Under the pieces are notes generated by a model, which saw only the letters and a program-made list of their open reading frames with translations, had not been told where the DNA came from and searched no databases. Shown in pieces: positions 51,616 through 62,668 of a DNA stretch of 64,000 nucleotides. The DNA is taken from contig NC_090622.1 in assembly GCF_004359215.1 (NCBI RefSeq), forward strand, positions 2,825,550-2,889,549, written 5' to 3'. Within the stretch, counting starts at the first letter, position 1. Each line of letters starts with the position of its first letter. Origin of the DNA: Bremia lactucae (taxonomy: Eukaryota; Oomycota; Peronosporomycetes; Peronosporales; Peronosporaceae). The position numbers and the translations under genes were made by a program.

Positions 51616-53200
51616 TTAAATATTTTTACGCGCACGGGAAGCGCTCAATCTCCGATGGACCTTTTGCCGAAGAAGATGGGTCTCGTCGTACTGCAAGACG
51701 AGACCCGGAACGTCCAACATCATTTGGGAACGAGGTTTCCAACTATCATGCAAGGGTGGATATCCTCGCCAACGAACGAGATAATTCGTTTGAACCCCCT
51801 TTGCTCCACGGCAGTTTAAGAAACTTCTCAACAAGAAAGCGCTTCTTACCACCTGAATACATCAATGCATGTGGAGGGGGATGAAAGATCGCGTCCGCCT
51901 TTTTGACGAGCCAGAATTAACAATCGGATTTAATTCTTACCCTTTATTATTCAAGGGAAGATCTGAAATACGTGGGATCCCGTCGCCGTGAGTAAGCGGT
52001 GGCGATTGATAGTGTATCTCGTGACCAGTGAAAAAAATGTGCGCTGATTGCGACTGAGCAATTGGCGAACAGAAGGACACATCAATCCCTTCAAAACGAG
52101 CTGTTGACAGCTCGTCAGAAGATCTCTTCCTTGGAGGAAAGATTGGAATGTCTGGTTCAAGAGAATCAGACCCTGTTCGGAGACAGTAGTCTTTGGCTCG
52201 GAATCATTAGGCTTTGGCTGATGCCATTGGCCGTTACGGTGTAACCCGGAATCGGTAAAGTCTCGTATTGATGGTACGTGCGGAGACGCCAAACATAAAA
52301 CGTAGGATGCGTACGCATGCCACGAGGCAGCTCGATCGTGTATGCATCGTCTTGGCGATGTAATACACGAAACGGGCCGATATACCTGGGCAGTAATCTA
52401 TTACTGCCTACATTCGGCACTACGTGCTTTGGTAAATTAACGTAGACCGTAAAACTAGTTTACTAATTTTTAAATGAAAGTGTGTTTGCTCTTCCATGTT
52501 TGTCCGAGTTCTTTTTTGTCGGTCCACCGCATCAGCGATGAACTCCTGTATGAAACGGACCACTGCTTCTCTAGCCTGCAGGAAATCTCCTGCTGACTCG
52601 TTGTTTTTGTTTTCAGCGGGACCGGCTCACTCTGCGGAAGCATTAATCTCTTCATCATTGAAAGTATTATCATTATCATTATCATTAATATTATTGTTTT
52701 CGATGCTGAGCCTTTCAGCAACGTTGTCAAAGTCAGTAATAGCATTATTGCCATTACTGAGTTTGCCCCCTTTATTGTTAGTTAGCTTTACATTGATATC
52801 CTTCGCATTGACCTTAGGGCTAATACGGGATGAGCGAGACTCGTAGATTCATTGCCCCCCTTAAGTGAGAGTTACTCTCAAACAGGGTAGGTAGATATGG
52901 GTGGCGTAAGCTTTTCATGAAAAAGGATGTATGCTTTGTAGAAGCATACACTGAATTGTTGATTGCAAATTCTACTATCGGCGAAAAATCGCTGTAACTT
53001 TTAAGAGGTTGAACGTTTCCACGAAATATCTCTTCGAGAATAGGATTTGTTCGCTCCGTCTGAATATCTATTTCAAGATCATAGAAAGCTGACATTTTTA
53101 ACTGTGTTCCAAGTTTTCTTAACACTGTTTGCCAAAATTCCGCTGTGAATCTAGGGTCTCGATCTGAGACCAGTCAACAGGGTAACCCATGGAGTCGAAA
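51616..53200 (-). pseudogene. Gypsy B integrase, post-integrase segment and chromodomain
   Basis: The integrase end reads FWQTVLRKLGTQLKMS, ERTNPILEEIFRGNV, EFAINNSVYASTKHTSFF, LRHPYLPTLFESNS (to 52820). A segment rich in Asp, Asn and Ile with an ATT-type microsatellite (52640-52700) follows. Then GSNRLLPRYIGPFRVLHRQDDAYTIELPRGMRTHPTFYVWRLR (52420-52290), and a chromodomain TNYLVRWRGYPPLHDSWKPRS (about 51790-51720). Multiple frames and stops. Confidence 0.78.
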
Positions 53201-53394
53201 TTTCGTGTTAACAAAGACAGGAGCAGAGCCTTTGGCTGTGATTGTTACGTTTATTTACTGAGCTGTCGTTCGAATCATGAATCAAGTGGCCAAAAACCTC
53301 TCGAGACGAATTAGTGATCGTGCCCTTGCAGCAACCCCAAACTGTTCGCCTTCTCGAAAGTGGAAGGTGCACTCGGAATAGGTGGGATCAAGCT

Positions 53395-53690
53395 GGACCA
53401 TCCCATAAAATTTAAGTCAGAGGAAGACTTATAGACTCAGAGAGTCTCTTACTCCTATAGAACTAGCGGATGTAACAACTCAGGGAGTCGTACAAGCTAC
53501 TTTAAAGCTTGATGAATCCTAGTTCAAGGGATTTAAGGGTTCGTAGAACCAAGTGACAACTAGTGCCCAAGAGAATATACCTAAGAAAGGCTTCTATATT
53601 TACAGATCGATGCGCAAGCCTTAGTGTTGAGAGTTAACTGTGGAGTAGAGGACAAAATCCGATGTGATGTTTATTGAGTTAAATTTGTCT
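53395..53690 (+). repeat. R5 repeat copy 1
   Basis: GTCAGAGGAAGACTTATAGACTCA, GGTTCGTAGAACCAAGTGACAACTAG and GCGCAAGCCTTAG recur in the same order at 58035-58260. The GGTTCGTAGAACC core is a palindrome. Probably LTR sequence of a further family. Confidence 0.5.
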
Positions 53691-54062
53691 AACACTACTC
53701 AGCTCCACTCTTTTCTTACCCTCATTGGTTGGTCCATCCAGGTTGGTAATTACGCTAAGTAAAAACAGTTCTTACAAATGATAACCTTAAGACGAAATAT
53801 AAAAGATGGAAGGGGACGTACCTTCGGGGGAGCAAAGCCCTGGTGAACCCTAAATACCAGATACCGGTTTTCAACTTTACCATTGAGAAATTTGAACTCG
53901 CGCCAAGTATATGCTTCGTCCTTTAGTTGTAGCCAGCGTTTTAAATATTGCCACACCCCCTCCCCGTTAATTAAATAAAAGCTTCAGATTAAAAATGACA
54001 GCATACAACATTTTCATTATTCTGCCATATCGCAAAATTTACAAATCTTTTTGTATAGTCGT

Positions 54063-54487
54063 CACTTGGGTGTGGTTCGCATCGTTCCCACCCTTGTGTA
54101 TGTGATGCACCTGAGGGCTTTCCCATTAACGGGGATGACGGCTAGCGTCATCCAAGATACGAGGTATTGAGAATATTACGATTGCAATACATATCAGTGC
54201 ATATCTTCAAAGATGGCATTTATGATTGGATAAATGGGTTTCATATATAATACGATTAAATTTGACTCAGTCTGTGAACTACTTCCTTGTTGACAAGTGC
54301 GCACGTGGAGCCGGATTACCGCTCCCGTGACGTCACTGAACTAAGGTTTCTAGTTCGTTGGGTGAGGTCGCTTAGACGCCCACCAACTACCTCATTGTAC
54401 GTGAAAGAAGACGCTTTACCGCTTCCTCATTGTGCTGCACTAGTTATGCGTGGTAGCTTTAAGTAGCGCCCGCCTACACTTGGTAGC
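54063..54487 (+). repeat. LTR of Gypsy family G2, copy 2 (partial)
   Basis: GTCACTTGGGTGTGGTTCGC, a GGATGACGGCTAGCGTCATCC dyad, GGATTACCGCTCCCGTGACGTCACT and GCGCCCGCCTACACTTGGTAGCAC parallel the LTR at 36440-36910. The 5' third differs or is lost. Confidence 0.75.
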
Positions 54488-54534
54488 ACGAAAATTCCAA
54501 CTCACGACCCGTCTCTCAGAGCGTGTCAGTGAGG

Positions 54535-55525
54535 ATGAGCCTCAATATTGATTCGGCTCATTTCCCACACCTGTCTGAATATCATCGGGTGGTGGTAGAG
54601 CACTTGGCGCAGGGACTTGAAGAACAAGTTCTGGCTAGACTCTTGAACAGCCCTCCGGACCAGCATCTTGCCCAGCTGGAGCAGTTTGAGGCAATCGGCT
54701 CGAGCCGCGAAGGGCCGTGTCCGAGGTACGGAGCCATGCTGGGGCGGAGTCCGTCACCAAGACTCAGGATGAGCTTAGGCGAGAGGACGCTCGGAGCAAG
54801 GCTCTCGACAGGACGGTTGAGATGCTCTCGGTCCGGGCCGCAACATCCGAGGCCCATTCGGATGGACCTGCCCAAATTCGAAAGGAACGCAGCGCAAACG
54901 ATTGTCCGCTGGCTTTAAGGCGTGGAACAATGCGGTGTGGCGCAGATCCTCAAAGACGACACCCGGGTGGTATCGTACGCCATGTCGCATCTTCGCGGTA
55001 AGGCCTCAGAAAGGGCTTACTCGTCGCTTATGACAGGCGGAAAGGCTTTCTTACATGGAAATCTATAAGGAAAAGATTCGCTTCATGTACCTGCCGCCGA
55101 ACGACGAGGTGTTGCTTCAGGAGCGCTTCTGTGGGGCGCGACAGACGAAGCGATTCCTGCAAGACTATGTGCAGGGGACGCGCTGGCTATCGGCATCTAT
55201 TACAGTTGGTCTGGTTATGGATTAATAAGGTGCCCACGTTTATGAACGGATTACGGTACGGCCCATCGCGACAGGCTCTTTTTAGAAAGGTGCCGTCGAC
55301 GATGATAGAGGCAATCCAAAATTTCTGTTGTTGAGGAGCCATCCTTCAACAGTGCCTTGGCGACAGCTTGGTAGAAGCGTCGGCCGAGAGGTCAGATGCC
55401 ACTCCAATGAAGTTACGCAACGCAGACGTTGTCTACTATAAATGCGGCAAGCGCGGCCATGTGATGGTTCGCTGCTATGCCAGAGTTTTTGTTGGTGCGA
55501 ATACGTCCAGCAAAAGAACTGCCTT
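54535..55525 (+). pseudogene. Gypsy G2 gag, copy 2, decayed
   Basis: Same start (MSLNIDSAHFPHLSEYH) and blocks as copy 1: PPDQHLAQLEQFEA, then frameshifts, MSHLRGKASE, VPTFMNGLRYGPSRQALFRKVPSTM, and the CCHC knuckle degraded to YYKCGKRGHVMVRC (first Cys to Tyr). It is followed directly by a family 1 LTR in minus orientation. Confidence 0.8.
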
Positions 55526-55535
55526 CCCAGACGTA

Positions 55536-55896
55536 CACTGTACGTATAGAGGAAGACTTCTCTTAAGACAAGTTAGCTTTAGAGTGTAAAATGAAAACTG
55601 TATTAATATAGTTATGTGTCTCTTAATCTATCTTTGAAAATGCTGACTTAACTATAAACTAATACTAAACATGTAAATGAATTCTTATCTATCTTATCTT
55701 GTAACTCTCTTTGATTACTTCTACAGCTGATTAGTCTGCGGAATAAATAGACATAATGGTCTATACCTATTTATGGATAAGAATTCAGGACATTACTATA
55801 TAAAGTAATATCCTCCTAATATTATCTACCTTTTAAATAATATATTAATTAACAACCTTTAAGTGTTAATTTCATGTAACGATACACCCCGTTACA
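55536..55896 (-). repeat. LTR family 1 copy (d), minus orientation
   Basis: Reverse complement of the 1-381 subfamily: GTACACTGTACGTATAGAGGAAGACTTCTC...CTGATTAGTCTGCGGAATAAATAGACATAATGGTCTATACC...GTAACGATACACCCCGTTACA. It is truncated at its 3' (left) end, lacking the CACTCGCA near-palindrome. Confidence 0.75.
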
Positions 55897-56490
55897 ATAA
55901 CTAGCTGGGTCCGCTCGAAAATGTACTTCATCATTTCTCCTTCCGCTAACTGTCAATTCCCAAAGCTCTCGTTGCCGAACGCGTCGCATATCGCAATCGC
56001 TGCGAGCCTCTTTCTGCTTCTCCTTCGTGATGATTTGAGTCACTTTATTCGCACCAGTATCGAACAAGGCAATCTTCGGGTCATTTCCTGACGTCTCGCA
56101 TCCTACGCTAACTCTGAATTCTTATCCACGCCAAACATGCAAGTTTTGTGCTACGGTTAAAGTCTCAATATGACATACTCGGTAACAATGACCAATTTTC
56201 TTTCTTTGAATACACGCGAATTCCTTCATCTACCACTCAAAACCAATAATAATTTCAAATTGCACTGGCAATTCTTGCGCGAGTCTCTACACACAAAACA
56301 TATTGAAATAAAAACCACAAATCGATTGGTCAAAACTTCGAGAGGTAATGCCCTAATTGTAACGGGGCACCTTTCACTAGTACTAATAAGTACTAGTTAA
56401 GCTTGCACTGATTACAGTGTCGGTGAGATGCCTCGAAACTTCGCGTACATAAGAGTATAGAGGAAGGATTCTAAAAGACTAAGGGCGTTA
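55897..56490. other. Decayed sequence and an R3-like LTR end
   Basis: A minus-strand frame at 55900-56067 (FDTGANKVTQIITKEKQKEARSD) is not recognised. 56368-56485 is a reverse-complement R3 fragment beginning TGTAACGGGG-like. Nothing else is supported. Confidence 0.4.
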
Positions 56491-56492
56491 GC

Positions 56493-56755
56493 TTGTGCGG
56501 TGCGCAAGTATGGCGCCTCCTTGCGCACCGCACAATCGTGTCTTATAACGATTAGCGGGGTTGATTTAGACTTAAATCAACCAATCATTGAGCTCTTTTC
56601 TTATTATATCTATAGTACCAAATTTGAAAATATTGGAACTATTTGAGTCAAAATTAATAAAGATAAATAATTTTGTACTTCTTTATTTATTCCCAGTGCT
56701 ATTTATTATTCCTTTTTTAGGAAATAATATTGATGTGACGGTACACTCCATGACA
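56493..56755 (-). repeat. R2 repeat copy 4 with a terminal palindrome
   Basis: GCGCCTCCTTGCGCACCGCACAATCGTGTCTTATAACGATTAG...TTTGTACTTCTTTATTTATTCC...ATGTGACGGTACACTCCATGACA follows the R2 order. The left end adds a perfect 15-bp inverted repeat TTGTGCGGTGCGCAA/TTGCGCACCGCACAA (56493-56507 and 56521-56535) around a 13-nt loop. Confidence 0.65.
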
Positions 56756-57423
56756 CCATTCGTGCGTGTGACTCGGACTTCGATTAAGTATGTTCGCTGC
56801 ATTCCACAGCATGGTTCCAGAATGGAGCAGCAATCCACACGCAAAAATCATGCATCTGACCGTTTTCAAAGTACCCAAGCTTACGCTCTGCCTTTCCAGT
56901 TGATACTGGTTTCTAGGCTCAAAGACTTGACGCATGCGCCCAACTTTGCTGCAATTGTAACAAGTTTAGATGTCATAACGTGGCTGTGCTGCCCCTACTA
57001 GCTGCACGACATCATCAAGGCGAAACATCAGCCACATTGGCAGTGTCTTCTAGTGATGATATGTTTCTGAGGACCTCTCTTGGAAGGCATCGCGCATAGA
57101 AATCTCTTACGGCGTCCTTACATCTGATCCAGAGATCCACAGTGCTAAAGATTGGTCTACAACTTCTTGGGGCCATTCCAAACTAAGTGATGCAAAGACG
57201 TACTATCAGTGAGTTTCGCAGTTGGAAAGCCCTTGACTGGCGACGAGGTTTCTGCTCTGTAAGGCCACCTTGCTCTTGTTGCACATCGAACGCATTTGTC
57301 ACAATGTTCAAATGCAAGCCCTTGTCCCGGTGTCATGCATGATGCAGCTAGAGTATTCGCGACAAATGTTCCCGTATACCTCAAAGAAGGTATGGAGACA
57401 AATGCCGACTTCAATGTCAACAT
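56740..57423 (-). pseudogene. Copia-type remnant
   Basis: The minus strand at 56935-56740 reads MRQVFEPRNQYQ, LKTVRCMIFACGLLLHSGTMLWNAANILNRSPS, which aligns with the Copia integrase segment RQVSEAGNQASNGKAER...MMFACGLPFHFWGDA..ASYILNRSPS. Just upstream (56980-56935) a CYNCSKVGRM piece looks like a broken CCHC knuckle, so gag is fused to integrase by a deletion. 57157-57423 is an open frame of unknown type, possibly more gag. Confidence 0.6.
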
Positions 57424-57690
57424 GTGATGGGAAGGGTGTAATGGGTAGCACCTCGGTTGTTAAATTGTATAAGTGGTGTAGGGATGATGTACCCTATTTG
57501 ATTATGCATGTGATGGCTAACTAAAAATTGTATAATACACATGTCAGCCACCAAATAAAGATCTGGTCTCAGAAACTCTATTATTATTATTATTTGATAA
57601 TCAGTGTATGGATTTAAATTTAAAATATACAAAAGTTAGGTCCTTCTTTTAATCTTAAGGCATTCCGTGCCTTACCAAGCTTTTCCTGTG

Positions 57691-57728
57691 ATCTATAAGA
57701 GTTAGAGACCATTCTAACTCTTATAGAT
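57691..57728. other. Perfect 16-bp inverted repeat (hairpin)
   Basis: ATCTATAAGAGTTAGA (57691-57706), loop GACCAT, TCTAACTCTTATAGAT (57713-57728). No T-run follows that would suggest a terminator, and no gene is adjacent. It may be a transposon terminal structure. Confidence 0.7.
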
Positions 57729-58034
57729 TATAGAGATAAGCTTTACTAGTTGTCACTTGATTCGACGAAACACTGGAATTAGAAACCAGGACTAATTAAG
57801 CTCTACGAGTTGTACGACTGTTTGAGTTGCTGTTTAACTATTAACGTGAGATTAAAAGTTTTATTTGAGTCGTTAAGTCTTCCGCTGACTTAAGGAGCGA
57901 GGTGGCTCCGAAAAAAATTCAATGTACTCAGTCCGGCTCTATTCGTCTCCGTTCTCGTGGAGTTCAATTATATGATAGAGTATGCGTGTCTCAGCACCCT
58001 GCTGGTTGGGGCAAGTACATTGCGATGAATACCG

Positions 58035-58455
58035 ACAATGAAGTCAGAGGAAGACTTAAACACTCAAGGGGTCACTTATTTATACAGAAAAAGTAAGTGT
58101 AATGACTCAAAGAGTTCCATAAGCTCGTAGAGCAAAAGAAGCCCAAGTTTCAAGGACCCAGCGGTTCGTAGAACCAAGTAGCAATTAGCGCGGGAGAGTG
58201 TATACCATATATAGGCTTAATGCTGTCGCAAACCATAGCGCAAGCCTTAGGAAGGCATAACACTGTTATTCCAAAACGAGAACGGAACTTCATCTATTTT
58301 CGTAATCTAAAAAACCTTACCCTATTTACCATAAAACAGAATCCGGCCACCGGATCTTAATCTGGTGCTGCCACGCGTATTACCTAAAAGAGATGGGTTA
58401 TAATGATATTACCTTCTGAAAATCCAAAAAGGGTATTTACCCATAATGTGCATTG
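58035..58455 (+). repeat. R5 repeat copy 2 with an R3-like tail
   Basis: GTCAGAGGAAGACTTAAACACTCA, GGTTCGTAGAACCAAGTAGCAATTAG and GCGCAAGCCTTAGGAAGGCA parallel 53395-53690. The right part to CCCATAATGTGCATT parallels 520-650. Confidence 0.5.
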
Positions 58456-58959
58456 TACCAGATTAATGATTTACCGACCGAAGTGTGCCCGATTACGTCG
58501 CCCCCAGCAGACTGTTGACACCGAGTGTCAACACTCACTCTCGTATCATATTTCAGGTTGAATATTGAACAGCTAACCTTACGGATGTATTTCCATCCCT
58601 TTTGTCTTATGACATCTTCACGTGAGTTGACCCTCATATGGCTTAAGCGATCTATGTGAACGGTACGCGTTACGTAAACGCTACCACTGCGTGGTTCAGG
58701 GCATGCTCGGCAAGACGTTGACAATCAGCTAGCTGGTCTTAGTCATGTAGCCGTTCCAAGACAGTTCATCAAATTTCTCGCGACTCGATTACATATCATA
58801 TGACATGTGCGCGATACAATGGCTGACAGACTTACCTACAAATGTAGCATCTGCGGCATACCAAAGTACGTCCGCGCAATTGAAATATTTATGGCCGTGG
58901 CCAAGGAGAGACTAGCTTATACGCTAAATCTTCCGCGCAAGCTGCCTACCACCAAGCGT

Positions 58960-59565
58960 TCTTAGTTGGACTGCTATACCTCGTTGCTTAACGCAAACTC
59001 AACAATAGGGAACAATTTTCTCCAACGCTTAGGTGTCACCGCACACGCACTGCGCATAACGTCTTTAATGTTGCGATAGACAGTTCCAGTCTGATTATTG
59101 GTCTGCAGATGACCCACTGTCGACATGTCCAATCTGGCGCCTAGCACTTAGACAATCGACCTCCGAAACGTACCTGTGAAATGGAGATCTCTATTGTAGA
59201 CCATTGCCACTGGCAATCCGTGTTGTCAATAACGCGAGCTATTAACAGCTTGGCTAAACTTTCATTATCAATGGTATCCGGCGCAGCCGCTGAGTAAGCC
59301 ATTTTGCTTAATCAGTCAACAAAGACCACGATGCCCGTTTTGTCTTACAAAACTATCAGAAGGTAAGTTGGTACGGGCAAACTGAAGGTGGCGCAGCTAC
59401 ATGGGCCAAGGGCTTACACCGCTGGCAAGTTTTGCATGCGAATATTGGTGCCACCCATCTTAAGATTTTGGCCACCAGAAACTCTGTCTCACGGAGCATA
59501 GGTCTTTTCTTGACCGAGATTACCGCTAAAAACAGTATCACCTGCCTTATAAAAGAGCCGATAAT
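58960..59565 (-). pseudogene. Gypsy D integrase
   Basis: The zinc region is degenerate (ACKTCQRCKPLAHVAAP). The core reads DKTGIVVFVD.LSKMAYSAAAPDTIDNESLAKLLIARVI, then SISQVRFGGRLSK with several frame changes. This is the Gypsy integrase type with VFVD as the first catalytic Asp strand. Many stops. Confidence 0.65.
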
Positions 59566-59689
59566 TTAGTTTCTCATCAGGAAGAACTACGAAGTGTTTG
59601 ATGAAATTGTTGTCCGCAGTTGCACATAGACCATTTCCGAGCAGTATTCGAATGCATGCCCACAAACAAGCTGTATGTCAATGCATTTG

Positions 59690-60400
59690 AAGGCATATTT
59701 GGTGCAGAAAAAAATTCCTTTTCAGGGTGCTTGATTGGGAAGCGAGGCCTTAGAAAAAAGCCTGCTAGGATTTAAGCCATAGCTGACTGACCGAATCCTA
59801 AGAGCCAGAAAGAGGTGCGTAAGTGACTTGGCCTTGCCAATTAATCACACAAGTTCAGCAAATTGTACGCTGATATGGAATCGACATTTTCGAATCTTCT
59901 TAAAAAGGAAATGGACTTTAAATTAGTGCTGGACTAGCACCTAAAATGAAGTTTTAAAGCGGCAAAGAATAGCCTCATCAATGCCCCGGATTTGGCTCTG
60001 CCAAGTTCCGATTGGCCTTTCAGTGTCGTCTGTGATGCATCTGACTTTGCAATAGGCAGCGCTCTGTTATATAACGATAAAGATGAATGTGAACGCGTCA
60101 TTACGTCTGACTTTAGGCAGCTTGAAGCTGTAGAAAAGAACTACCCAATTTCTGACAACGTGGCCTTTGCTATGAAGTGTAATCTTATCAAGTTCACAAT
60201 ACATATGCTACGCCCGAACCTTTTCTAACCTATATATATCATGCTTTTAAACGCACCGCGACTAAGTCGACTCGGTTCTTTCAGAGGATGACCCGACGGA
60301 TATAATTCTTTGCTGAATATAACTTTTGTTATGAGCATTAAGCCTGGAAAGCAGAATGCTTTGGCTAATGCCTTATCAAACTGATCCGATTATGAGCTCG
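59690..60400 (+). pseudogene. Gypsy D RT thumb and RNase H, inverted
   Basis: The plus strand reads LIGKRGLRKKPA, AIAD.PNPKSQKEVRK.LGLANY.HKFSKLYADMESTFSNLLKKEMDF, then NAPDLALPSSDWPFSVVCDASDFAIGSALLYND, LEAVEKNYPISDNVAFAMKCNLIKFTIHML, FFAEYNF and KPGKQNALANALSN. RNase H has the intact DAS motif. The orientation is opposite to the flanking RT and integrase pieces. Confidence 0.78.
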
Positions 60401-60779
60401 CTCATGTTACAATTGATACGTCATCAATCACTGCGCGGAATATCTGTTGCACATGTGCAGTAACACAAAATGCCATTGTCAATAAAACATCGATGTGACC
60501 TCGCACTCAATCGTACCGACAATTTAATGTCCGAATGTTTAAGCTCATTGCTCCGAAGAGCTTGCAGAAAAGCTACACACTGTACATCCTTGGCATATTC
60601 CGAGCGGATTGAGTAGTTTGAGCATGATCTTGATAAAGGCGGAATAATTATGTCTTTGGACGGTTAAGTAGCTGGAAAGTTGGAAAGCCTCTGAGTTTAA
60701 TCAGCCACTATCACATGATTCACTTGAGTTGCTGACCGCTGTAAAATAATGTCACAAACTGCACGCGCAGTTGGTAGTA

Positions 60780-60985
60780 TCTATCGACTTAGTCGAGCAC
60801 TATCCCACCAATTTCTTATAAAGAACATCCTTTCTAGAATTAAGTGTTTGTGCTGGTATGCTAGCATCATGTAGCTTATTAAAAGCATGCACAATGCGCC
60901 ATCTACGGTTTCGTTTCTTGATGCATAATATCTGTGTCGAATAGGGAGATTTGATCTAGCATACCGTTCCAGCTGCGTGCTTAGC
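60780..60985 (-). pseudogene. Gypsy D RT N-terminal fragment
   Basis: Minus-strand frames give IKSPYSTQILCIKKRNRRWRIVHAFNKLHDASIPAQTLNSRKDVL, the RT finger region, cut before the palm. A preceding RAKHAAGTVC segment fits the upstream linker. Confidence 0.7.
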
Positions 60986-61099
60986 ACGGAGAAAATCGTC
61001 ACTGTTCCTTTGATAATAGCCGCTGTCGTGTTAGTCAGTAATTGGTTCCAGGAACCAAGTCAAATTTATGACGGGCACCTCTGTCAGGAGGTAAAACAA

Positions 61100-61735
61100 A
61101 CGGTCGATTGTGACACACTACGTCTTGGAACTCCTAAACCAAAAAAAAAAGAATGAACTTGAAGGATCATTAAGGATTGATGACCCACCCCGCGCACCAA
61201 GTGCAGCCTCTATATCCTCAAGTGTGGCATTATCCAGAAGCGATGATGAGTTTAATTTTGTATCTGGTCGATTAACCACCATCTCAGATAAGTCACCAGT
61301 ATTTAAGGCATGACTGGACTCCTCCACAGACATTTCTCCAGCTCCAAAAGAATGTGTAACGGTGGGATAGCCTCAAGGTTGACATCACCATCATCGTAAC
61401 CATTCATTCGATTGACCAGTGTTTATAGATGCTCGCTAGTATCACTTTGTGATATTATAGACGCCTCGCGTCTCGCAATATTCGACTTTTGTCTCTGCTG
61501 TATCGATGTCAAGACCCTACCCCGCATAGAGGCCGGAACATTCATGTACTCAAATTTTACAGGTTCTACAACCTTTTTTTGCTCTAAAGGAGAGCCAATG
61601 TCCCATCCAACACCCGATGAGGAGTTACGTAACTCAAACCCAGCATCAAGTAAATATTTACTTGTCACGTCACGTGTATCAAGCGGGTCTAGCCCGAAAC
61701 GCCTTGGCGTTTTGCCAATGACGTCACACTAACAC
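61100..61735 (-). pseudogene. Coding-like stretch upstream of Gypsy D RT
   Basis: Minus-strand frames: KTPRRFGLDPLDTRDVTSKYLLDAGFELRNSSSGVGWDIG...FEYMNVPASMRGRVLTSIQQRQ (to 61423), YDDGDVNLEAIPPLHILLELEKCL, then SVEESSHALNTGDLSEMVV...ATLEDIEAALGARGG (to about 61160). No domain was recognised. By position it should be the gag-pol linker of Gypsy D; a fragment of an unrelated gene is possible. Confidence 0.4.
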
Positions 61736-62668
61736 TCAGTGTGGTGCCATCTCGGCCGACCTCACTCAGTAAATTTTAAATGTACCATTCGACATGCATC
61801 TAGAGAATCACATCCTTGATGACTCAGCTGTAGGCATGCCCACAATGCATTCAGCATTCAGGGATTCGTTGTGCCGTTCCAATAGCGGTAAACGAGCCAC
61901 CCTGAAGATTAATGTTTTAAACATTAAAGTTAATTGACTCCAGCATTCCAATGTCCGTTCCATAATGTCAAAGTTTAAAAACTTTATACCTGAATTAGTG
62001 AAACATTAGGTACGGTGTCACGAGTCTTAGTCGCTTAGTGAACAAAGAAATAACACCTATATGCGCCTAGGTGCTCTCAGTATATCGCTGATTCTCTTCA
62101 AGGGAACGATGTCAAGCGTACTTATACGAAGCTTCCTTGGATTATTGTAATCGACCGTAGCTTAACAAAGCCCTTAACGGTCGCCTTAGCGACTTTCAAG
62201 CCGAGCTTGTACTCACAACACGTGCCAAAAACACAGAGCTCTTTGGGGTTGGGGTGCAAGCACGCGAGACTATTGCGTTTCAACGTGTCCCACGTGAGAC
62301 TTGCGACAATAATAGACGTATTACATGTGAGTGCCCACCCTCTAACTCTACCATTGAGCTTGGAGCATGGATTTTTACTCTAGGACAGTCTTTATACGCA
62401 TATTATTCGCTTTTCGAGTAACAAAGAGCATCGTGTGGAAATCTTGATTATTGGGATTGATATTGAGTGTAGGACCCGCTTATTTACGATTCAAAAGGTA
62501 GGATATAGGAGAGTAGATCAAAACACAATGATATTTTTCCGCTCATGTAAGAAATAGCGCAATACATAATGCTTCTGATTGGTTAATAATAATCAAGTTG
62601 GCAGCGAACGGTAATATATTTTTGCATGAACCGGAAATGTTTCAAGTGCCGACTAATTATTATGCTTG
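61736..62668. other. Intergenic stretch without a supported gene
   Basis: Many short frames, no recognisable motif. Some of it may be decayed element sequence to the right of Gypsy D. Confidence 0.4.

Larger units (their letters stand above)
50228..53450 (-). mobile_element. Ty3/Gypsy chromovirus B, minus strand, truncated
   Basis: Read from right to left: integrase end (about 53190-52820), post-integrase segment (52420-52230), chromodomain (51852-51616), an antisense coding region on the plus strand (50620-51510), polypurine tract and 3' LTR. RT, RNase H and gag are missing. Gene order matches Gypsy A exactly. Confidence 0.8.
58750..61735 (-). mobile_element. Ty3/Gypsy D, decayed, with an inverted internal segment
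   Basis: RT N-terminal part on the minus strand (60985-60780), RT thumb and RNase H on the plus strand (59690-60400), and integrase on the minus strand (59565-58960). A single inversion of about 59.6-60.7 kb would restore normal order. 61735-61100 on the minus strand looks coding and would be the upstream part of the same element. Confidence 0.65.

Noticed and set aside
52640..52700. ATT/ATC-rich tandem run as a possible satellite or CRISPR-like array
   Set aside because: It is a short imperfect trinucleotide microsatellite within decayed Gypsy B. There are no spaced repeats.
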